A DNA stretch of 64,000 bases from Jacaranda mimosifolia (taxonomy: Eukaryota > Streptophyta > Magnoliopsida > Lamiales > Bignoniaceae): positions 33,646,690 through 33,710,689 of the forward strand of contig CM032118.1 of the NCBI GenBank assembly GCA_018894105.1, read 5' to 3'. Positions within the stretch are counted from its first letter, which is position 1. Each line of letters starts with the position of its first letter. Below are positions 36,856-49,600 of the stretch, in pieces. The position numbers and the translations under genes are program-made. The notes under the pieces are model-generated. The model was given only the letters and a program-made list of their open reading frames with translations. It made no database searches and was not told where the DNA came from.

Positions 36856-39284
36856 CATGGGATTGGATTTCATTATGAAATTGAAGCTAACTGAAATAGC
36901 ACTAGCCATAAACCTTATACATATGGATCACTAGGCTAGGCTTAGTACTTGAAGTGGCAAAGTCTTTCATATTCCAAAGGAGCCCCAACAGACATGGCGG
37001 CCTATGAGTGAGCTGAGCTGGCAAAGTTTTACTCTGTATTTTCTCCTCCGGATGAGTTAAACCATGATCCTCCAGAACTGGGCTACAATTATGGTCAATG
37101 GTACATTATGAAGACTAAAAAGGCGGAGAATGAAATGTTTTTTATTCTTTTAAGAAGCCAATTGAACAGTGAGGTGAATAGCATGCAATGTATAACTTCA
37201 GTTTCTTTAACCAAAAGTTCTAAAGCATTTGAAGAAAGAAATGATGTTCATTCAACCAAAACAAAAAGGAAAGCAAAAAAGTAAAGAACCGTAAGGAGAG
37301 GAGATTGGAAGATGTTGTACAACCCATGTTCTCCTTTCCACTAATTTGGAGGGTCCGAAGATTCAGTGGTCTCTCATATGACACTACTTCACTTGGATTA
37401 GGTCTGGTAGTCAACAATACACACCCATCCAATTCTCACAATTAAGTTTGAGTTTCACTCCAGAGTATCACAATTTACAACTGTTACATTGTGTAAAGTC
37501 TACTGGATCTCACATCATGTATGATATATGTCTTGAAATCTGCAGGTCTCAAAAACCCCCAAGAACTACGCATCAAGTTTGTGGTGGGTGGCCATTCCTC
37601 AACATTTATAGTTAGGTCTTAATCGATGGAGATAATCCAACAATTAAATTTTGTGAAGAGTTCACAATAACCATTGGAAAAGTCTAAATAGTTCCAAGCT
37701 ACAGTGATCTCGTCTAGTAGAGAAGCTTGATGAATTGCTCCCCAAAAGGATTTTATTGATTCTCTTCCAATTAATTGAAACGCAGATGCAGAGATTTTTT
37801 GCACGGATGAAGTCTTTGATTCAAGTTCATGATGGCCCAACCGCACTAGGATAAAGAATAAAAGAAGCACCTTCCTACTTCATGTGTGGTCCACTTTGGC
37901 TTGAGGGATATAGCTCAATTGGTAGAGCTCCGCTCTTGCAATTACGGGCTGGCACCAATTGATGTGACTAACGAAGTACAATAATTATTAGGAAATAATC
38001 AAATTACAACTGTAACTATAAGTGCTGCACATGACCTGATGAAAGGAAAAAAAAACAATTAATATGGTAGCTTCTCTAAGTATTCCAATTATCGAAGCAA
38101 CTTTGGTACGAATTTTCAATGTTTAAGTTATTTTATATAATAGCAATTCCTTGTATTTGATATAGTTATAATTAATTATAAGTTCATTTCTATTTTATGA
38201 GATCAAAATGTAAATAGATATAATGATTGAAATGTACTCGATCATTTTTCTAGAAGTAACATAAAAATATACCAACACAAATTATTATTTCAATAGACTG
38301 AACTAATAACTTACTTAAATCTCATAATTTTAAACTCCCAGTCTCATAGTTGAGATAAAATCTCATTAGTTGAATTTGGCCATTTAAAATTTCAAATCTA
38401 TCTATCTTAGAACTTCCCCAGCCCCCACCGCAAAAATAAGGGTAGCAAGAAATGCGCTAAATTATATTCTACGGTAATTAATTTTAGTGACAATATTACG
38501 GATAGTTAGTTAGCACTTAAGTCTAATGAGAAAAGTCTGGCGTAAGAATATTAGTGCAAACTGGCCAATAATCAAACAACATATGAGAAAAGACTGGACT
38601 TCTCCCATGAGGAGAACAAAGGCCCCCCACACCAGATCGTCTTGCGGAAAAGCTTCGCAATGCATGGGAGTAAATATTAGTTAAAAAGTCCTAAAGACAA
38701 AGAAAACGAGGATGTTTCTGCAAGAAACATGACGCCATCAGCAAACCCAGCTTGCTTGACAAATATCTCAATTATTTTATTCCCCCCGTGATTTTTTGTA
38801 TGATCAAATCTGTAGGCCACCCAACCCAGCCTTTTTTGCTTGCATCATCATCTTCTTCTTCATCTTATTGCAGTCAACCACACACCATCATCATATAGAA
38901 GAGGTAGGGGTATTTGACCGGGCGTCTTGCGAGTGGGCTACCGGCCCCCCCCCCCCCCCCTCACACGCTCAATGGCGTTGAATTCTTTAATCGAATCATG
39001 CACTTTTTATGTATATGCTCGTTGCCACTTTCAACACCTCCCCACCGTGTAATTCCTCTCAAGTCTCAACTACATTTTTGCCCATATAACGATTTCCTCC
39101 TATTTATCTACCATACCTTCATCCGTACAGGAAACACACGAATAAAAATAATCGTCACCTCAGGAACACAAAATCTGGCCTCTTCTCCTCTCTTCTCTTT
39201 CCTTTTCATCACAATAAAAGTTAGGTTAATCCCACTTCCATCTCCAGCCAGAAATTAACTAGCTAGGCCACCCAGAACAACACC
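36856..39284. other. Intergenic region between permease 2 and MYB80
   Basis: Apart from the plastid tRNA fragment at 37903-37960 no coding or RNA feature is supportable. The last few hundred bases are the MYB80 promoter and leader; they contain a run of 16 C (38945-38960) and pyrimidine-rich sequence, and the start codon context is ACACCATGGGC. Confidence 0.6.
37903..37960 (+). pseudogene. Plastid-derived trnA(UGC) 5' exon fragment
   Basis: GGGATATAGCTCAATTGG plus GTAGAGCTCCGCTCTTGCAA matches the 5' half of chloroplast tRNA-Ala(UGC) up to the anticodon loop. ATTACGGGCTGG then resembles the start of its group II intron with roughly 11 bases missing. The 3' half is absent, so it is a nuclear insertion of plastid DNA, not a working tRNA. 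Recognition is from memory of plastid tRNA sequence. Confidence 0.6.
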
Positions 39285-40442
39285 ATGGGCCGAATTCCAT
39301 GCTGCGAGAAGGAGAATGTTAAAAAAGGGCAATGGACTCCCGAAGAAGACCAAAAACTATCATCCTACATTGCTCAACATGGAACTCGGAATTGGCGTCT
39401 CATTCCCAAGCATGCTGGTTTTGCCCCCAAAGCCTTAAAATTACGGCATTGCCAACTTATCTCATCTCAGCTGATTCATTCATTGACCAAAATTCATTTT
39501 CAGGTCTTCAGAGATGTGGGAAGAGCTGTAGATTGCGATGGACTAATTACCTCCGTCCCGACCTCAAACATGGTCAATTCTCGGAGGCTGAAGAGCAGAC
39601 CATTGTAACTCTTCATTCAGTACTAGGAAACCGGTACCAGAATAATTCATCTTAACAAGAAAGACTTGAACTTCTTTGTTTCCTAAGAATTAATAAAACA
39701 GTTTCCTCATTAATATTTTGCTTACCTGGTTCTGAACAGCTGGTCAGTAATTGCTTCTCAGCTTCCAGGGCGCACAGACAATGATGTTAAAAATCATTGG
39801 AACACCAAACTCAAGAAAAAGCTCTCAGGCATGGGAATTGATCCAGTCACCCACAAGCCCTTCTCTCACCTCATAACGGAGATCGCCACACTCCCACCAC
39901 CACAGGCCCCCAATTTGGCTGAGGCAGCCCTTGGCTGCTTCAAAGACGAAATGCTTCACCTCCTCACCAAGAGGCGTATTGACCTCCAGCTGCAGCAGTT
40001 CGGCACAGCTCCAGCTAACACTACGAGCATCCAACATCAGGAAAATAAAGATGAAACCATTGAAAAGATCAAATTCGGATTGTCAAAGGCCATAAAGGAG
40101 CCCAACATGCAGCCAGTAAACAAGCCCTGGGACCCTATTGGAGCGATATCTGCGAATCATGCTGGGTCCTTCAGTTCTCTACCAGGATCAGATTCTGGGT
40201 TTCACTATGGACTCGCACCTCTTGGCAATGACAGAGATTTATCTCCATGGAGCCAGAGTATGTGCACAGGAAGCACATGCACGGGAGGGGACCAGCAAGG
40301 CTGTTTACATGATAAACTTGAGGATGAACAGGGGGACGACTCTGGGGGTAGACAAGAAGCAAGAAATAGATCCAACATTTTCAACTCAGACTACTCCCTC
40401 TGGGATTTACCACCCGAAGATCTGATAAATCCTTTAGTCTAA
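39285..40442 (+). CDS. MYB80: R2R3-MYB transcription factor MYB80
   Basis: Three exons: 39285-39417, 39504-39633 and 39740-40442, GT-AG, giving 321 residues. R2 (about 14-61) has Trp17, Trp37 and Trp57; R3 (about 67-112) has Phe70, Trp89 and Trp108, the standard R2R3 spacing. The intron positions are those typical of R2R3-MYBs. [20 protein letters not shown], the [20 protein letters not shown] segment after R3, and [20 protein letters not shown] are hallmarks of MYB80 (formerly AtMYB103). MYB80 controls tapetum development, callose dissolution and exine formation in anthers. The C-terminal part is acidic/Ser-rich and ends [14 protein letters not shown], a likely activation region. It converges on PA200 with 227 bp between the two stop codons. 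I am confident of the orthology on these motifs. Confidence 0.95.
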
Positions 40443-40669
40443 GGAAGACGAGTTCACAAGCAAGATTATATTCCACATAAAATATGATAAAGACTCCTTC
40501 ATGACAACCGAAAAAATGTAAATAAAAATAATTCAGAAAATAGTAGGAATATACCATTACAGATTATAAGAAAACAGATATATGAAATAATATCTAGAGT
40601 CTCTCTGATCTATCATTTTTTTTGTCTATTGGCTTTGGGAGAGGGGAGGCATTTTAAACACAATATACT
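40443..40669. other. Shared 3' region between MYB80 and PA200
   Basis: Only 227 bp separate the convergent stop codons, so the two 3' untranslated regions must be short or overlap. An AATAAAAATAA-type plus-strand signal is near 40518-40530. Confidence 0.6.
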
Positions 40670-43600
40670 TCAAGCAAAGTATGAAGATGAAGACGATGTA
40701 TCAGCCAGAACCTGCAAGAATCCATGACAAACTTCTTGTTAGGAATTCATGCTCCGCATCTCTTCATACAAATAATTATTTGGCATAAAATGAAAATTAT
40801 TCATAGAGCTATACCTCGAGCTGCTCTTCAGTGAATGAATCTTTATGGACATTCCATGTGTCTGCATGGGTGCGGCGGAATTCTGCAATTGCTTTTGTAA
40901 CCATAGATTTCAGGGGAGATGGCTCTGACACAAAACGGGCCAGCAAAGTAACATGCCCGGGCAACCAACTGGAACAAATTTAAGTTCATGTGTCAATAAG
41001 AAATATATATCAGTTGAGCATGCATTATTAGCAAAACCCCTACCATTTTAGCACGTATGTTGAGCTAATGTGCTTGAAGAGAGAGTATTGCAAAGCACAA
41101 CAGTAAAATATTTTTAGGGTAAATGCAGCAAAGAAAATACAATGCTCTAGAAACCTGAGCCAACATGTTCTGCTTTGCTCCCACACCAAAAATGGAAAAA
41201 GATATTAATACTAATAATAACAAACAAACAAATAATGGCTCATAATAACAAATTTTTGCTTTGGATATTATGCATACAGATCAGATTTTGCAGTTAGGGT
41301 TTTTCTTTTTCTTCCCTTTTTTTTTTTTGTTGGGGGGGGGGGGGGGTGGGAAGGGAAGAAATCAACACATTTCATCTTCAAAATAAAATGCGTCAAAAGA
41401 TTTTTGATAAATTCTGGATATATTTAGGGCAAGGATTCATTGATCACATAGGTAAAACAACTTCAGATATGAAATCCCAATAAAATACTGAAAATTACAC
41501 ACTATGACAAATTTAACTATTTTGATCTCTCTTAGGCAATTATAACACTTATATAGGAATCAAAGGGATTATTAAACTAGAATAAACTTGGGGAGTAGTT
41601 TTTTATGTCAATGAAAATTTCGAAAGAATTTGTTAATATATTAAAATTCAGAATAATTTTGTCGCATAATAAATCACGAAGATACATGGTATTCCACACA
41701 TCTTGAAAAAATCTAGAGAAATTTGTTATTATGCTACATTTACAAGTTGAACTTGAATTCATCATACTGGGGTGCACTGAGACAATCCTCCAGAAAATCT
41801 CAATTCAGTGGTTATTAATGACCATCACCATGCAGGTATAGTTATCCAAATTCATTATCCCTTTGCGTATAGAATCTTACGCATTATTGATATGTTAGAA
41901 GTGGAATATACCTGGGCATATCATAAGGAACTGATAGTACGCAAGCTGCCAAAGCAAGTATTGAACCATGCATAGATGCAATGGGCATTGCAGAAACCTT
42001 GCTCCTGTCATAACAAATAAGTAATAGTAGATTAGAACACAAAAAAAAAATAAAGAGAATATGTTAATAGAGCAGGGAATGACTGGAGTATAATCAAAGC
42101 TCTATTATAATAGCCATCATTAACCCGTAATAATGATTCCCAGCAATCAATATATGCTGGGCATGGTCCACAGAAATGATCTATAAAGGATATCATTGTT
42201 AACCATCTTCAATTTGAGCACATGGAAGCAAACAAAAGGAAGACTTTTTAGAATAATATTCGACATTTCTAGTAAGCTTGCGTTCGTAAGTGAAATTTTC
42301 TTCATAAAACACCTATCAGGAAAAGAAGTTAATACATGTTTAACAAATTCTTAGAGAGAGAGAGAGAGCGGGGAGCAGGAGGAGAAGAAATACCATTGAG
42401 TGTTCTATGCATTCTCCTAGAACAGATAAATATTCAGTTGGGTTCCATGACTCATAAAAATTAATGTTTTGTGAGAGAAGCGTAAAAGGAAGAATTAGTT
42501 ATAGCAAACTGTTTAGACTTCTTTAGATTCTTTGGATTAGCCATATATTCATAATAATAAAAACAAAAGATGTGTGTAAAAGAAACATGAAATAATGCAC
42601 AAATAAAAACACACCCTACTTGTGCCTAGACAACAACAGATATTAAGATGTTCAATTTTGAATACGACTTTCAAATAGAAAAGTAAGCATAAACATAAAA
42701 CAAAGTATTGGAATCAATTCAATCTCCTTGAGTCACCAGCATATGCTTAGGTCATGATCAGAGGATTTACAATGCAACTTCAATTAGGACAGCACCAGAG
42801 AGTTTTCTGGACAGGTTAATTACCATTCAGAGTAACAAATCACAGACAGGAAGAAGAAGAAGAAGAAGAAGAAGAAGAAGAAAGAAAGATATATGAAAAG
42901 CCCAAAAGAAATCACCTTTGCTTCCTCTTCTTAAGTACGGAATTTGCTTGCTCGTAAGCTCTCTGGCGAAAATCTTTGACTAAGTCTTCATCCCCAGCCT
43001 TCATCAGCCCTGCTAAAACTGCAGCAGCATGCTCCCTTACCTGAATAAAAAATTTTGTGCCGAAAAATTGAACCAGATAGAAAAAGAGAGAAACTTCTAT
43101 TTTTGTATATATGATTATGTTAATGTTGACATCATCAAATACATTGCATTTCATATCAAATGGGCAGCCGAAAAGCATTAAATTTGTGACAACCAGAATT
43201 ACTGAAATAACTTGCCTCTAGTTGATTGTCTGTCAGAAGCTTCTCTACAGCTTGCCAGATTTGTTGTCTATCCATGTTAGAGAGGATAAAAGTGTGTCTG
43301 CAGGATGATGGCAACGGACTATTAGACGTACTGTTTCTTGAGCATCACAAAGAGCCAAATACGCATTAAAACTAACAGTTATATTAGCTTCCCAACTTCC
43401 TAAAAAACGACTGTCAATGATATCAAAACTATCTATATAGTATCATGAATGACTAGGCTATACAATATTCCTTGCTTCTAAATATGCACACAGAAAAATA
43501 TGATATATCGCATGCCAAAAAGAAAACAATCACCCTAAATTCAACAGTTGGGGAACTATTATCTTCATATGCTTAAAAAAATATTTATTTGAAACCAATC

Positions 43601-46600
43601 ATGTTGAAAAACCATATCAACTTCCAGGAGACAAGTAATTCAAACTATATAGCTCCATAGATTGGAACAAATAACATGACAGGATGAGTCTAAATGATGT
43701 AGTGGCTAGCCCCTTGGAAATACTGCTAACCGGAAATCAACTAGGATACCTGTACATGAAACTTCGTAAGAATGTTAAAGTTGCAGATCGAGTTCTCCAA
43801 TTGGGATCACTGGCTAAAGAAAGAATAATAAGCACAGCTTTCCGTAGATGAGGCTCCCCAGATACCCTCCATTTTAGCAATTCAAAAGCAGCCTTGGCTA
43901 GATTTGACAGATCTTTATTTGACGTTTCCTTTCAAAGATAAAAATTGGCACGTAAGTTTAGACCTAGGTCTCAAGAAATATATCCTTGCAGTGTAAAGAG
44001 CACGATAGTGGGGAAAATTTCTTGCCAACATTTAAAGTAAATATAGCCGATTTATTTACTTTTGATTACATTATCTTCATGGATTTATTTTCTGTTTATT
44101 ACATTATCTTCATGAAACGTTTCACTCTTCTTAGCAGTATTAGCAGGTCATAGATTATGTAGCTCAATATCATTGTACTTAATTGATCGTATACAAAATA
44201 ATGGATGAGCAAGAGTCTAATTGGCAGTAAGATGGTCATATAACTATGGAGTGTTACACAAGTTGAGAAGTGATAATGCATCTCGACACCCTGTTATTTG
44301 AACTATAACATTGAATCAATTGTCTATCATCAGAACTGGAGACACACAAGAAATGCAAAGCCGCTGTCATTTAACGTGAAGATGACAATCATTTCAGTTT
44401 CCAGAATTTTGTAAGTGGATATTGCATAATTTCTAGTTGGCAAGCACCTTCCTCAGTTTATTAAAAATCAGAGAACCGCCTACGAGTTTGAACCTTTTGC
44501 ACTTCAAATATCCTCTTCTTTCAAAAGAAAATGCTTCATAAGCAACTACAGAAATCTTCACCTACAGGTGCTGTTCGGCAAATTCAAACCTAAAGAAACA
44601 ATTTTTCTATTCTTTGTTTCTATCATAACGTCATAGTACTACACTGATTCAAGGCCACTTTTCTAGTGAAGAAGTCTCAAAATAACTGGTATATGAACAT
44701 AATTGCCATCTATTCTCTTAATGAAAGTGCACTCATGTTGGATGGATGAAACATCACATTATTCCTGCAGGATATTAAAAATGGACCAATTTACCTGTAA
44801 AGATATCACAGGGTACAGAAGTTCCACAATAACATCCAGCAAAACCGAAGACCTTCCAGACTTCAAAGATGATATGATAAAATGAAACAACTGCACATGG
44901 ACAGCTATGGAATCATTTTACTGAAGCCAAGTAACATCAGATAAGTAACTATTCCAACATGCATTGACAAAATAATTACCGTTTCCATCCATTTGACATC
45001 GTCCTGAGAATGGTCATTTGACATCCCATTTTCCGATATTTTGTCAGTTGGAACTTCCAAAGTTTCTGATATGCTAACATTTTGTATCTTAGTTACCAGG
45101 TCAGAAGCCTGTTTCACTAAATACTGATCCCAGCATCCTGCAGCTTTTATGTCTACACTGCTGGCTCCCCTTTCATGCAAGTGATCATTACCAAATGATG
45201 CACAAAGTCGAAGGTTTGAGAATAAAACAGAAAGGGTAACACCAATTGCTTCTCGAACCTGTTCAAAACAAGGTACATAAACTTGATGGATGGTAAAAGT
45301 AGATTTGTGAGGAATTCGTAAAGATGACAAGAAGTTGAATTTTACTCATGGGAACACCTGAAATTGGAATTCTATAGAAAACATTCACATTAGAATATAA
45401 CAAAATAAATACAAGACTAAAAATGCATGTATCCCTACAGAAACTGAAAGAATAAGCAAACAACAGTTATCATTTCAAAACTGTCTACAAATGTATAAAA
45501 GGACCCAGCTGCTTGCAAATGTACCATCAACAAGAAACATTCCATTAAATTACAAACTTCCTCAGCTTTGGAGTTTAGAAGCTCAAGGAATTAGAGGATG
45601 ACATTGGGCAGAATTTCTGATATGCAGTTGTCCTTACGTGAGAGAAAATTGCATCATTTAGTAAATGCCATTCACAGGAGAAAAGGAGAATAAACCAAAT
45701 AACAAGAAAGATCCACAGAAACCATTGAATTACACAAAGAAAGGCTTCTAAGAACAGCTAACAGTGAGTCAATAGAGAGGTGGTTCAGAACATCAACATC
45801 AGCAATCACAGAGCTCTTGGCTAGAAAGATGGAGCAACTGGCCCCAAAATAAAGGGCATAATTGTTCAATCAATATGCATGAAATATTACTTATCTAGAG
45901 CATGCCTGATGTGAATAATTTGCTTACTTGTGCGGACGAGTGACTCATGTTACTCAGCAACTCTTCCAGAAGATTATAATGAACCAGTATTTCACTTTCA
46001 GGCATTCTCGGAGGGGATACTTCTATGAGGACAGCTGAAAGAAAAGTATAGCGTTTGGCAACTACAGAAGTAGTAACTGTTGGAGGTAAAGGTTTCATCA
46101 GGCAATCAATTACTTTATGCCTCAGAAGAGGAGCCCTGCTTCCAGATTTTCCCTTCCCAGTGACTGCATAACGAATACTTGCAGTCCACTCTGGAATAGA
46201 TTCCACAGATGGTGCATGAATAATATTCTGCAACTGGACCACCATCCAGCTGTCCCATGCTTCTGAAACACCAAAGACATCAGAATGCAGCACTCCAGCA
46301 AATGCCTCAGCCGCAACACATTGCTTTGACCTCTCCTTAGCATCCACAAACTCCTCTAGCGCATTTCTCAAAGCCAGTATAACAGGCATGCCACATTCTT
46401 GAATTAGCCTTTTAAAGATCCGTGCAAAGTTTGAGTAAAAAGTATCATTGCCGAATAAAGATATCCAACTCGGAGTACGCGGCCAGGAAGCAGAAAAATC
46501 AAAATAGAAACGAGTTATTGATTTGTCTGCAAAACTCTGTAAGGAAGAACTTCCATAATGTCCTCTGGAAGGTGCAGAGTCCACATCGGTGATAATATGA

Positions 46601-49600
46601 ACATGAGAAAGACTATTCAAAGTCTCACTAAAAAAGCCTTCTTCCTGAAAAATGCCACTCAAAGCTCCTTCAAGAGATGACTTGGTGTCTCCCTGCAAAT
46701 GTCCATGACCATTGGCACTGTTCTCTGCGGAAAACTTGTAAGGTGATTCTTTCAGAAGTGTGTTTAGAGCTGAGATCGCTAGTATTCTGGTCTGTGGAAG
46801 TTGACTTTTCAGATTCTTCAAAAAGTGACCTGAAATTTTAAAATTCGTAACATGGGAAAGTTGCCAATTGTACAGTAATTTGCTAATTGCATACCAGGCA
46901 GATAATCGAATAAATAATATACGAAAGCACAAAGAACAGCAATGTTTTGTTTAACACGTGCAGAAACAGTAGCATAAAAAAGGCTTTAACACAGACCAGC
47001 AATTTCACTCAGAACTTTTGTGGGTACATTTGGATCATTTCTGGATGCCATAGCCAGCAATAGCAGAACTCTATTAGCCATTAAATTGTACCTGAAATGG
47101 GGCCAAGTGAAGTTAGGTCAATCTACAAGTATGCACAAAATGTCTCCACAGGTGCAAGTCTAGATGTACAATAATAGATGCAGCTGTGGATGAAGCCTGA
47201 TGGTTTTACATTATTTTTCCGTCTCAAAAAGGCTGATGACTATCAATAGACATAAGACAATCCATTGAGGAAAAATGAAAGCAACAGCATTTTAGAGAAA
47301 GCAGATGAGAACAATCCGTACCGCCAATGTAAGTTGGTGCTTTCAAAACTTATAGAGCGAATTTCAGCCACCAGATCAGCAAAATCAGTCCCATCTGCAT
47401 GATTGCCTGGTCCCCCAAAAATGCTTCTCGACAATCCCCCAAAGTGGATATTATACTTGACAAAGAGCTGTTGACATAGCAAATATTTATACGCATAGAC
47501 AACACATAATCTACGACAGAACACCCAGGGTATTTCAGAGTGAAAGTTGACAAACTAAAGAGTAAAAGAGGAAATGAAACCACTGGATCACGTAGCTGAC
47601 CTCAGTAATTGCTTTCTGAGCTTTCTGTGATTCATTGTGGGAGCTTCAAGTCACAAAAAGGTAAGTAAGCCAAACTTATCATTTACTTGAAAAACATATC
47701 TAACAAAAGAGCTATATATAATCAAGAAAATGCTACCTGAATAAAATTCCGAGAAGGAATGAAGAAAGAGCCTTTCTGTCCTGGATTTAAAGGATAACAT
47801 GGACAGTGTTAGCAGAACTCGCAGAACTCAATTCACAATGTTGACATAAGCAACTTCCTGTAAGTGATACCGTTGTTAAACGCTTGAGAACAGTTTGGGA
47901 TGAAAGTACTGCACAAGAACCTAAGACTGCATTTTCTGGCACACTTGGATTTCTCAAATTTTCAGCAAGAGTTATCACACATTTTGAAATTGTTGATGGC
48001 CATCTTTTCGTCATCTTCAGGATACATTTTGCAGCAAGTCTGAGAAAACAAAATAATTCGCAATAATTAAACTTACCGCAAGAAAAGGGAGGTCAGCATT
48101 TGTTGTGGGGCATCACAAGCAAGTTGCACACACACAAACACACAGCTTAACTAACACTTATAATTGTTGAGCCTTGGAATCCCAACACGCATAAAATATA
48201 CACAAACAAAACGAATATAAGCACACACCTATTTGTAATGCAAAAGTAAACAATACACATATACAGCAATATCTTGCTTCTAATACTTAAACAATCAGTC
48301 CATAAGAGCATAGAGCAAGATCTTCTACCATAGGAAAAAGGACTTATGAAGATAAAGGAAAAAGATCGAATATTAGAATAAGACATCCTTGGTTGCTCTA
48401 AGAGTGGATGTGGAACTAGTTAAGTGCAACACACTCCCACAAGTGAAAGCTTGACCACTAAAAGAACAAGGTTCTTAGGCCACTGCATGGTAATAAAAAG
48501 TTATAGGGAAAGAAGAAAATTGCTGAACTCACCTTCGAACTGTTTCGTAACTGTGCAGAGAGAGATCAAGAAGATCGTCCATTAAAAGAATCACGTGATT
48601 TGATGGAAATATGTTCCCACTTGTACGGAACAAATGATATGATGACTGCGATGATCTCCAGGTGTTATGCATGTAAGCTTTGTCTATAAGTGCCCACCGG
48701 GGCCTGTGATAGAGCGCCTTCAGCATCCTCAAAGTAACTGATGCATCAAAGGTATCAAAATAAAGAAACAATGGGATAACTTACCTTCTTTTTCCTTTCG
48801 AATAAGATGACACGATAAAATTAATTGGAGGTTCTACAATAGCAGTAGATTCCAGCTTCCAAGCCTGTCTGTGATTAGACCATTCCTCATACTCCGAACT
48901 TCCTACAAGATCAAATCAGAGAAAGAATGGGATATCAAGCACCAAGAACGAAAGAGTATCATATCTATTAGGTATCCTTACCATAATTTCCTAATGTATC
49001 CATTACACGAATGAGAAGTAGCAATAAAATGCTATCATCGGACTTCTCCTTCAACAAATATCTGCAACATGTGACATGGTTAGTTTAAGAACGCCATGAT
49101 CCAACATGATTAGGGGGAGCAGAACAGTATCACAAAAGGAAACAAATATTACTTGCAAGTTTCATGTACAATGTCAGCAGCCTTCTGTCGTAATTCTGAG
49201 CTGCCAACACATGAACCTGTTGCTCCGGCAATCAGAAAAGGAGAACAGCCTGCCTCTCTAACCATCCCATTCTCAGAGGACGGCCTGAAATCAGGTAAAC
49301 ATGATAAAACACCTTGTAATGAAGAGTCAACACGCAGAAGAGTCACTTTTAAGTGATCTTTCTCGTCTCCTGGGCAGTAAAAGTGCACATTAGTCAGTCA
49401 ATATGATTGTCAAGAAAGTAAAACATCGTTGCTGATAAATCTAGGAGAAGAATGAAGAAAGGCTCTCATGTCTGTTTTTATAGTATGTAATTACATGCAA
49501 AGCATCAATGTTTGTCACAACATTTTTGCATAATATATCAAACAATGAAAAGCTATAAAAACCAATAGAACCTTACATATGCAATTTCACATATACCAAT

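Noticed and set aside
37903..37975. Functional tRNA-Ala gene
   Set aside because: Only the 5' half up to the anticodon loop is present; the 3' half and acceptor stem are missing.
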